DNA of 64,000 nucleotides from Perca fluviatilis (taxonomy: Eukaryota > Chordata > Actinopteri > Perciformes > Percidae), in NCBI RefSeq assembly GCF_010015445.1, contig NC_053120.1:9454114-9518113 (forward strand). Direction: 5' to 3'. This document shows positions 54,945 through 64,000 of this stretch, in pieces (the stretch's first letter is position 1; each line of letters opens with the position of its first letter). Below the pieces are notes generated by a model, which was given only the letters and a program-made list of their open reading frames with translations, was not told the DNA's origin and searched no databases. Made by a program: the position numbers and the translations under genes.

Positions 54945-57900
54945 ATGAGACTCTTTCACCTTCTTTGGCTTTTGATCCTGTTACTGAACAGTGATTCATC
55001 TTTACAACAGAATGGTAAGCATGTCAGATTTCAGGTCCATTTTCTCTGTTGTTTTACTGCAGTTAGAAAACAACACGCATGCATACATTACATACATAAA
55101 TTTTTGTCAGTTGATGCTTGGGGCCTAACATACCAGCTAAAGTTGTATTGTGATGAAAATGGAGAGTTGAGTGGCCAACCTCCAAAATGCATAGGTACAT
55201 GCATACATGCATAAAACACCATAGCAACCAATCACCTGGCAACTACTTAGTAACAGCAAACACAAGCACTAACCACGTCATGACCACCATGTAGCCTAAC
55301 ATCATGTCAACCAACAGAGTTAATGGCTGCAGCTGATGCAGAGGTTTCTGTTGATGCCACTATAGCGTCAGTAGTTGACGAACTGGACGGTATATTTTCA
55401 CTTGAAGAAAAACAAACCAATGCATTTAAAGCTTTTATTGGAAAATAAATATGTCTTTGCCCATTCTTCCATCAGGATTTGGCAAAATCTTGAAAAAATG
55501 ACTTCTGAATGTTCAAAATAGGCACATCATTTTACTCTCTACTTGCACTCATATGAGCAGTATTTGCTGGCTGCAAGTTGGGACAAAAATTGATTTCAAA
55601 TGATTATCAAAGCCATGTCAACTCTTTATTTTCCAAACCACACAACTTCTCATTTTAATTTAAACAGACAATGGCACCATCACACCAAACACAGTGGCTA
55701 ATGGCACAAGACTGGGCTAGTATAGAGCATTGGTTAATCTCTTAGGACAGGTGTTAATGTGCAACAGAGAGTTGCTGTAAGTGACCTCAGCCAATCTACA
55801 CTGGGTAAATACAACCAAAATCCATGCAATCCCAGTTTAACGTTTTTATCCACCAGTGAGGAAAGGTCGCAAATATGTACTTAGCTTTTCAACAATTATG
55901 AACAGCAAATTTCTTAATGTCATGCTATACCTATAGTCCTGCACTTTAGCTGTAATCCTACATGTATACACAATGAAGCCATACCTTCAAAATACACAAA
56001 ACTAGGAATTCATGGAATTCAAGCTGTTATCAATGATTATTACCTCTGAATGTTTAAAAAAGGTACATAATTTTACTCTTCTTATATCAGGTTCAACAAG
56101 TACTGATCATTTACCTTTTTAATGAAAACTTGTAGTAATATTAATACTTGTGTGTATTCTTCAACAGAGATTAAATGTACAGTACCTCTGATAGAAAATG
56201 GTTATGTGCCTGATTGCGATATCCGAGAGTACAAAGAACATGATGTTCTGCTTATAGGTTGATACATTTGATGTTTTTTTGTTATCCAATTTATTTATTT
56301 TTTATCATATTTTTCCTTCCAGCCCAACAGTGCCCAGTGATTCATGTGGACAATAATGTCCAGGTGAATGGGGACCCAGAGGAAGCGACCTATGGCAATG
56401 TAGTTCGGTTCAGCTGCAAGTCCAACAGTTACATCCTGTCAGATCCTGCGTCAGCAGAGTTGTATTGTGATGAAAATGGAGAGTGGAGTGGCCAACCTCC
56501 AAAATGCATAGGTGCATGCATACATGCATAAAACACCATAGCAACCAATCACCTGGCAACTACTTAGTAACAGCAAACACAAGCACTAACCACGTCATGA
56601 CCACCATGTAGTCTAACATCATGTCAACCAACAGAGTAAATGGCTGCAGCTGATGCAGAGGTTTCTGTTGATGCCACTATAGCGTCAGTAGTTGACAAAC
56701 TGGACAGTATATTTTCACTTGAAGAAAAACAAACCAATGCATTTAAAGCTTTTATTGGAAAAGAAATATGTCTTTGCCTGTTCTTCCATCAGGATTTGGC
56801 AAAATCTTGAAAAAAATGACTTCTGAATGTTCAAAATAGGCACATCATTTTACTCTCAAATGAAGTTCATCACTACTGATCATTTACCTTTTTAATGAAA
56901 ACTTGTAGTAATATTAATGCTTGTGTGTATTCTTCAACAGAGATTAAATGTACAGTACCTCTGATAGAAAATGGTTATGTGCCTGATCACAATATCCAAG
57001 AGTACAAAGAACATGATGTCCTGCGCTTTATGTGTAATGATCGATATAAACGCACTGAAGACAGACCCTCAAAATGCACAAAAGTAGGAATAAGAGCCGA
57101 GTGGACCCCCACACCTGCGTGTGAACGTAAGTATAAACTGATTAATGCAATTTATTGGTTATATCACACTGCCAAGTGGAAATTGGTGCTAATAGATGAT
57201 GTGCTTCATTTCCCAACAAATGCAGCAATAAAATGTAGACTGGAGCTGATGCCAGGCGAGGGAACCAGCTATGGATCTGTTTCCAGAAATGTGTTTTTAC
57301 CTGGTGAGACACTGAGAGTCATTTGTGGAGAGAAGTACGGGATTTCTAACAATCAGGAATCAGCAGTAACTACATGCAATGTGTACGGAGAGTGGACTAT
57401 CAGACCAGTATGCACAGGTACAACCATAGACAGATTGTTGTTCTCTACTGTGTGTGTGTATGGTTCATTAATCTGTGATGATGATTATCAATCTTTACTG
57501 AAGATACACAAGTCTGTCTCTTATTCTAGAGGTCGTATGCAGCAATCGAAAACCACAACATGTGTATTCCTGGGGTATCCCTTACTGGAGAAATCAACCA
57601 TATAAAATGGGTGAGACTATAAGCTATAGTTGTGAGACAGGCTTCAAGAGCACAGATGATGCTACCCTGGCCACATGCACCAGAGATGGATGGACACCAA
57701 ATCCACTCTGTCAAGGTATTGTAAAATTAATCTTGTATTTATGATTGTTAATGTTGGTATCCATATTTTTGATAGTGGAGAAGAAGCTTTTGGTCCAGTT
57801 AGGATTAATATTTCTAATGGCTGTTTTTCACTAGAAAAGTCCCAGGAACTAAATTCTGTAACTAAATCAGGAAATAAAAGTCCCTTTTTCCATTTCAGTC

Positions 57901-60048
57901 ACTTCATTATTAATCTTTCCTGGTACCATGGTGCTCATTGCAGAGGAAATACTGTATTATGTTGCGTAGTACTCCACACCACTTCACTACAAGGCTACTT
58001 CATGTTCACTCCCATACACACCCCTCACCCCACAACATAAATACAGAAATAACTGTTGGTGATCACATTCAAAAAGAAGCAGGTGCCCATATTATTTTCA
58101 GAATATAGCCCCAGAATAGTCAGATCATTACTATTCCGGCCTTTCTGCTACTTGCATTCTGTCACACACTGTCAGTCTCTTGATGTCTTTGCTTACAAGT
58201 CTATACTCCCCATATCGCTATTTCTAGAACTATGTTTTTATGTGTACTACTAACAAGTGTGAAATACATGTCATCGCAACTCAAGATACAACACGTGCCA
58301 ACACTGAATTTGTTGTCCTGATCGTTCTTACCTGTACACCTTGGATTCCCAATCCAACCATTTTCTCTACAGTTTAGAGGGACTTGTCCTTGATAACTAT
58401 CTTTGCAGCGATAACGGACCTGTTCATTGTAGCGGTATCTCTGCTTGTATTCTCCGATAACATCTGCCTTCGGGTTATCCTTTCTGTCACATGTTATTAC
58501 TTAAAAACAAAACAAACAAACATGTACACATGAAGTGTGTTCTTCCTGGCAGCAGTATGAAAGACTACTTCAGTCCTTCCAGAAATTCTTTTGTGATTGT
58601 TGCGGACAAAAATCCTTGATTATGCGGCACGTTTTCTTAAAAAATGTGATGGAATATGCGGGATATTTATTTACAACCCAAATATAATGTATTTTGTGAA
58701 TCAGATTATTGGGAAATGAATCACTGAGTAAAAGTCTCAAGTAATCTGTAATTTTGAGTTTTCTAAACAACAGGGGTTTTTGTTCCAAAGTTATGTTTTT
58801 CAAACTATCTGAACACCTGAAGGGTGACTTTGAAAGTTACAGCCACAATGAAGAAGTCCAATATGCACAACGGTTTACTGTTACCTGTGAGCAAAGTGGT
58901 TGGACTGGGATTGAGAGCTGTACAGTTATCATACAACTACAACAAATACAGTTTTAAGGCTACATATGGTGTAAGTTTTTATGTTTTAACTAAAGTAAAA
59001 CATAATTTGTGCATGTGCCCTGTGATTCAGATCTGCTCCAAAATGTATTGTATTCTTCTTTGCCCCGTGTTACACCCTTCCACCAAGTTTCAGAAAAGGT
59101 TATAAGCTTTTCACAAACAAAGGCTGGTGGGCTGAGACCAAATGTAATGACGACGTGTTGTCTGGACTTCAACAATGCATTGCTAATTTCTCTATATTGC
59201 CCTAGGGCAGGGATCTTCAACAGGGGGTCCGGGAATCACTGAACAGGGAAAAAAACGTACTAAATTAAGACCATAAGGCTTATAACTAAATATATTTTCA
59301 AATTTAAAAGGTATATCTCATGTAAATGTATATTTACCATGTCTTCAGTTCTAGAATCCCTTCCTTCTTCAGTAGGCCTACAGAAGATAATATTATATTT
59401 AGGGGGATTTACTGATTTGTATTTATTTTTTGGTAGACATTTTGGACTGCAAAATATTGTGTGATGTAAACATTTACCGCAGCCCTCACTCACAAAGGTG
59501 TGGCAATATATGTGAAACCTTTTAAACTGTGCCACAATATAATACCTCAAATTCTAACTTATTTGTACCAATATATATTTTTTAGAGATTGTAGGCTGTG
59601 GGAGTCCACCACCTCTCACAGATGGAGACATCAAGGGCACCGTGAAAACTGATTACAGCCATCAAGAAAGGGTTGAATTCATGTGTCAAAATTACTACAC
59701 CATGGAGGGTGGGCCTTACAGAACCTGCATCAATGGTGAATGGATTGGACAGATGAAATGCCTCAGTAAGTTACAACTTCTTTCACATTTTTCATGTTGC
59801 ATTTTGCATTTTGCATACATTATGTAAAACTATTTTTTGGTTTCTGGTGTTTGCATGTAGCCACTTGATTTAAACAATACATAATGAAGATAGACAAGAA
59901 GTCAATAATAATTAACAGGCAACAATGAGTCTTAAATTATACTAACAGTAGAGCTGAACACAGACCTACAAAGCCAAAATGCAGTTACTGCATATTTGGT
60001 AAAAAATAATTATTATCTGTTTTACCTTATGAAAGAAGAACTTGTCAG

Positions 60049-60090
<42 letters not shown>

Positions 60091-61990
60091 ATATACAGTG
60101 CCTTAGTGTTAAATTGTATTGTTTGTTTGCCCCATTTCTCGCCACATTTAGGCCTCAAACATAAAGATATAAAACTGTAATTTTTTGTGAAGAATCAACA
60201 ACAAGTGGGTCCCAATTATGAAGTGGAATGAAATTCATTGGCTATTTCAAACTTTTTAACAAATAAAAACTGAAAAAGTGGGCGTGAAAATTATTCAGCC
60301 CCTTTACTTTCAGTGCAGCAAACTCTCTCCAGAAGTTCAGTGAGGATCTCTGAATGATCCAATGTTGACCTAAATGACTAATGATGATAAATAGAATCCA
60401 GCTGTATGTAATCAAGTCTCCGTATAAATGCACCTGCTCTGTGATAGTCTCAGAGGTCTGTGTAAAGCGCAGAGAGCATCATGAAGAACAAGGAACACAC
60501 CAGGCAGGTCCGAGATACTGTTGTGGAGAAGTTTAAAGCCGGATTTGGATACAAAAAGATTTCCCAAGCTTTAAACATCCCAAGGAGCACTGTGCAAGCG
60601 ATATTATTGAAATGGAAGGAGTATCAGACCACTACAAATCTACGAAGACCCGGCCGTCCCTCTAAACTTTCAGCTCATACAATGAGAAGACTGATCAGAG
60701 ATGCAGCCAAGAGGCCCATGATCACTCTGGATGAACTGCAGAGATCTACAGCTGAGGTGGGAGACTCTGTCCATAGGACAACAATCAGTCGTATACTGCA
60801 CAAATCTGGCCTTTATGGAAGAGTGGCAAGAAGAAAGCCATTTCTTAAAGATATCCATAAAAAGTGTCGTTTAAAGTTTGCCAAAAGCCACCTTGGAGAC
60901 ACACCAAACATGTGGAAGAAGGTGCTGTGGTCAGATGAAACCAAAATCGAACTTTTTGGCAACAATGCAAAACGTTACGCGTTTCCGTAAAAGCAACACA
61001 GCTCATCACCCTGAACCCACCATCCCCACTGTCAAACATGGTGGTGGCAGCATCATGGTTTGGGCCTGCTTTTCTTCAGCAGGGACAGGGAAGATGGTTA
61101 AAATTGATGGGAAGATGGATGGAGCCAAATACAGGACCATTCTGGAAGAAAACCTGATGGAGTCTGCAAAAGACCTGAGACTGGGACGGAGATTTGTCTT
61201 CCAACAAGACAATGATCCAAAACATAAAGCAAAATCTACAATGGAATGGTTCACAAATAAACATATCCAGGTGTTAGAATGGCCAAGTCAAAGTCCAGAC
61301 CTGAATCCAATCGAGAATCTGTGGAAAGAACTGAAAACTGCTGTTCACAAACGCTCTCCATCCAACCTCACTGAGCTCGAGCTGTTTTGCAAGGAGGAAT
61401 GGGCAAAAATGTCAGTCTCTCGATGTGCAAAACTGATAGAGACATACCCCAAGCCACTTACAGCTGTAATCGCAGCAAAAGGTGGCGCTACAAAGTATTA
61501 ACTTAAGGGGCTGAATAATTTTGCACGCCCAATATTTCAGTTTTTTATTTGTTTAAAAGGTTTGAAATATCCAATAAATTTCGTTCCACTTCATGATTGT
61601 GTCCCACTTGTTGTTGATTCTTCACAAAAAATTACAGTTTTATATCTTTATGTTTGAGGCCTTAAATGTGGCAAAAGGTTGAAAAGTTCAAGGGGGCCGA
61701 ATACTTTCGCAAGGCACTGTATGTGTGTATATATATAAAGATATTATATTAGTATTATCCTTTATTAAAGTTCTGTTTATCTGTTATCTCTTGCAGAACC
61801 CTGTACTGTGGATAGAGACCTCATGAACAGATATAATATTGCCTTCAGATATGGTCATGACGATAAGCTGTATTCAACCCATAATGATTTTATCACGTTC
61901 ACTTGTACTGCAGGTCATAGACCTACCGGCTCATTGCCCATGCGTCAGCAGTGTATTGATGGTGTGATGGACCTGCCCACTTGCCAGTAA
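54945..61990 (+). CDS. Complement factor H-like gene 6, 6 SCRs
   Basis: Exons: 54945-55014 (signal), 56323-56511 (M1), 56941-57126 (M2), 57226-57417 (M3), 57530-57715 (M4), 59586-59765 (P), 61797-61990 (class B terminal, TAA). All are phase 1, giving about 398 aa. M1 (QQCPVIHVDNNVQVNG, four Cys) is found intact only here. A 1.3-kb tandem duplication left a truncated M1 tail (55141-55192) and a truncated M2 (56168-56250) in the introns. The only M5 exon is inverted. The last intron carries a Tc1-like transposon. In M3 the usual CNEDGEW is CNVYGEW. The terminal SCR keeps the YNIAFRY motif. Confidence 0.82.
55141..55192 (+). pseudogene. Truncated M1 exon tail in gene 6
   Basis: The last ~52 bp of M1 (LYCDENGE, then LSGQPPKCIG with TTG for TGG, so Trp becomes Leu), joined without an acceptor to intron 1 sequence (ACCAGCTAA). 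It marks the left edge of the 1317-bp duplication. Confidence 0.8.
56168..56250 (+). pseudogene. Truncated M2 exon in gene 6
   Basis: Intact acceptor and EIKCTVPLIENGY, but the exon breaks off after EHDVLL and reaches TGA within a few codons. The full copy is at 56941-57126. Confidence 0.8.
58332..58499 (-). CDS. Inverted M5 SCR exon inside gene 6 intron
   Basis: The minus strand carries a complete 168-bp M5-type exon, with AG acceptor, open frame (ITCDRKDNPKADVIG, YRCKDSYQ, LNCRENGW, NPRCT) and GT donor. Inversion of a segment of about 58285-58565 explains it. It cannot join the + strand gene 6 transcript, so it is a stranded exon rather than a gene. Its lack of stops suggests a recent inversion. 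Confidence 0.75.
58571..58670. repeat. Unidentified insert beside the inverted segment
   Basis: About 100 bp (CAGTCCTTCCAGAAATTC onward) absent from the other units, lying directly at the inversion boundary. No family recognised. Confidence 0.4.
58784..58926 (+). pseudogene. Relic M6 SCR exon in gene 6, donor mutated
   Basis: 5' half degraded as in gene 1. In addition the donor reads CAG/TTATCA, identical to gene 4. Confidence 0.65.
59090..59240 (+). pseudogene. Relic M7 exon fused to a hAT end remnant, gene 6
   Basis: M7 remnant up to about 59204, then CAGGGATCTTCAACAGGGGG (like the end of the hAT at 44596) directly joined to the intron sequence found in gene 2 near 17935. It looks like a solo element end left by a deletion. 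Confidence 0.5.
60096..61719 (+). mobile_element. Tc1-like (DD34E) transposon in last intron of gene 6
   Basis: Starts CAGTGCCTT and ends AAGGCACTG, with TA on both sides and inverted terminal regions of about 200 bp. The left one has a small internal deletion just after its tip. It inserted into the TA/TG microsatellite that gene 5 still has uninterrupted. Confidence 0.92.
60481..61501 (+). pseudogene. Tc1-like transposase, one frameshift
   Basis: The N-terminal part (60481-60990) has the paired DNA-binding region with the GRPSK hook-like motif and the first catalytic Asp (WSDETK). After AKRYAF the frame breaks and reaches TAA. The second frame (from about 60980 to 61501) has the second Asp (QQDNDPKH), then Glu (NPIENLW) at DD34E spacing. 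It would not yield an active enzyme as it stands. Confidence 0.9.
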
Positions 61991-62101
61991 AGGTTTTTAG
62001 TTAACTGGATGTGATGAACATGATCTGGCTGGACAAACATGTAAACGATTAACAAGAAGTACAGTTATTAACTTATCTTCTGTACCTACTGCAACAGTTT
62101 T

Positions 62102-62107
62102 AATAAA
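62102..62107 (+). other. Polyadenylation signal AATAAA, gene 6
   Basis: AATAAA, 112 bp after the stop. Confidence 0.7.
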
Positions 62108-62604
62108 ACATACATGTTTTCATGTTTTCCTCTTCATCTGTATTGTTTTATTAAAGCATTTGGTTAAGTAGATCAGACACTACTTTGTATGTATTAGTCA
62201 CACCTGCAATGCTTTTAAGTACATTTGCATTTTAAGGATTTATTTTTCATACTCTTAATAAAACATTTGAATAAATAATGGAGGAGGTATGCAGTATAGC
62301 AGGTACTAAATAAACAGTATTCTCCCCGATGCTGGACACACGACTGTAACAGGGTTGAAAAGTAACTAAGTACATTTACTGTTTGAAGGTACTTGTACTT
62401 TATTTAAGTATTTCCATTTGATGCTACTTTACAGTTCTACTACTACTACTACTACCATATTTCAGAGGGAAACATTGCTGTAATATCAACAGCTCCATGC
62501 CTTATTTCCATAACAGCTAGTTACTCTTCAGATGATAATTTTGATAATGATATAACCTCATACAACACAACACATTGTTAAAGATTAAACCCAACCTTTT
62601 TTTG

Positions 62605-63244
62605 TGAAAAAAAATTAATTATTATCTGCTAAATATATATATGTATATATCAAGTCAAAGCTAGTTGGTGAGATATCCCTGACTAGCCTAAGCTAAAGCA
62701 AAATGTACTCACAAATTTCCCCTCGGCTGTTAATCCTAATTGAAAAATAGCCCTTTGGAAGAAACATTTTAAGTATGTTATTCCACGTCAATAAATAAAT
62801 TTGGCAGCTAATGAACGTAATCATGATGCAGACAAAAACAGGTAAAGTCCATTATCTTAGCAAAGTAGTAGGAACAGTAGACTAACATCTCAACTTCTGA
62901 CTCTATAAAATTCATGTGACGTGATATGAGTAAACAACTTATAAATCAGATATTTAAATTGTAGATTATTATTATTTTAATACACTTTAAATAAAACAGA
63001 AATACATCTGATCCCTAAAACTATGGACCGTAAATTATCTAAATAATAATTTTCCTTTAAAATAGGACAAGAGAGGTGAAAGAACACATTTGTTTTGTAG
63101 ATACTGTGTCTTCCTCTGAAGATTGTTTAGAGGAAGAGTGCAGTATCTGCATTTCTTTTAGGTAATATGAGGTTCCTAACCTATCTAAAAAAGGTATAAA
63201 AAATTCTTATGTTTCACAGTTTGCTGGCCAGTAATGCGCTGTAT
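62605..63244. other. Intergenic DNA beyond the array, no gene seen
   Basis: AT-rich and not matching the other unit flanks. The class B flank homology ends around 62600, so the array may end or be rearranged here. Confidence 0.4.
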
Positions 63245-63366
63245 GTTGAGTATTGTAACAAAGCAAACTGATTATTACTATTTTTATTATTATTATTACT
63301 GATATTCATTTGTTAACTCTAAATATATTTTTTATCCAAGATAAGTAATAATTATACATGGAGTAT
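63245..63366 (+). repeat. Displaced copy of class B last-intron sequence
   Basis: Starts GTTGAGTATTGTAACAAAGC and matches gene 2 intron 18690-18810 almost base for base, but no SCR exon follows. The copy then runs into a hAT-like GGGTTGGGTATCG end. Confidence 0.7.
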
Positions 63367-64000
63367 AGGGTTGGGTATCGTTTGGTTTTTTTTCGATTCC
63401 GGTGCTAAATCGATACTTTTAAAACGGTGCCGGTGCCTAAACGGTGCCTGAACTGGTACTTTTCAATAAAGTTAAAAAAAAAGAAGAAGAAAAAATTAAG
63501 GGTAGTTAACAACAGTCAGTGACTTGTTTATTGCTAAGGCCATGGTCAAAATTAAAGATTTAATAATAATGTAATAACTATAACAATAACAATAACTTAT
63601 TTCACCAGTAAATTGCTGTTGAACCCCAGATGGGAAAAGGTTTTTTTACAATTACTGTGAATGCACCACGAGGCTACCTGTTTTATGTGAGTGCACCGTC
63701 TGTGTTGTTTAATTCCGACAACGGCAGCTGCAAGTGAACGCACCGTCTGTGTTGTTTAATTCCGACAACGGCAGCTGCAAGTGAACGCACCGTCTGTGTT
63801 GTTTAATTCCGACCATATAAACATACTGTACTGTCTATGAATTGCGACAACGGCAGCTGCTGCTGCTGCGCTGCAGAGCAGACTGTTACATCCCGCTGTT
63901 GAAGTCCTCCACAGTGAAATACAGTCACACTTTACCCCGTTTAACGTTAGCTGTCAGCATTTTACCGGTGTTTAATCCAGCTGCTAGCTAAAGGTAGGCT
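63366..64000. mobile_element. Probable hAT-like element end, incomplete in window
   Basis: Begins GGGTTGGGTATCGTTTGG and continues with CGATTCCGGTGC and GGTGCCTAAACGG, typical of a fish hAT family. It runs off the window edge. Confidence 0.45.
63687..63813 (+). repeat. 47-bp tandem repeat, 2.7 copies
   Basis: Units start at 63687, 63734 and 63781, each with GCACCGTCTGTGTTGTTTAA. The last is truncated. Confidence 0.9.

Overview
The window is eukaryotic genomic DNA, most likely from a teleost fish. It has GT-AG introns, AATAAA signals, (TG)n and (TA)n microsatellites, and dense fish-type DNA transposons, LINE pieces and tRNA-derived SINEs. Every gene I can support lies on the + strand and belongs to one family: secreted proteins built of short consensus repeats (SCR/sushi/CCP modules, four Cys and one Trp each), with an exon layout and a C-terminus like complement factor H (CFH) and its related proteins (CFHR). 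No bacterial, viral or CRISPR feature is present.

Layout: six tandem head-to-tail genes. Gene 1 (1-8310; the A of its ATG lies just outside the window) has 10 SCRs. Gene 2 (11178-19056) has 4. Gene 3 (24050-31828) has 3 usable SCRs and one broken exon. Gene 4 (35080-41156) has 6-7. Gene 5 (46973-51161) has 4. Gene 6 (54945-61990) has 6. Each starts with the same 70-bp signal-peptide exon and ends with a pair of exons matching human CFH SCR19 and SCR20. All internal exons are phase 1-1, so any exon can be skipped, gained or lost without breaking the frame. I name modules by the residues around their first Cys: M1 (QQC), M2 (EIKC), M3 (I[KT]C, 192 bp), M4 (VVC), M5 (ITC), M6 (RPC), M7 (DTC), M8 (TKC), M9 (KLC), P (VGC, SCR19-like) and T (terminal, SCR20-like). 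T occurs in two classes, A (genes 1, 3, 4) and B (genes 2, 5, 6).

The locus is a birth-and-death array caught in progress. Beside intact exons lie relic M6 and M7 exons, half-M4 exons, one inverted M5 exon, internal tandem duplications (2.4 kb in gene 1, 1.3 kb in gene 6), mutated splice sites (genes 3, 4, 6) and a fossil SCR20-like terminal exon in each of the five intergenic gaps. Because the units are paralogous, many transposon insertions can be checked against empty sites: TTAA-flanked piggyBac-type MITEs, hAT elements with 8-bp duplications, one frame-broken Tc1-like element and one SINE.

From family knowledge, CFH-type proteins bind C3b/C3d and host surface glycans and limit or compete for alternative-pathway complement control. 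The short 3-4 SCR products (genes 2, 3, 5) resemble CFHRs in size. Ligand binding is inferred from homology only.
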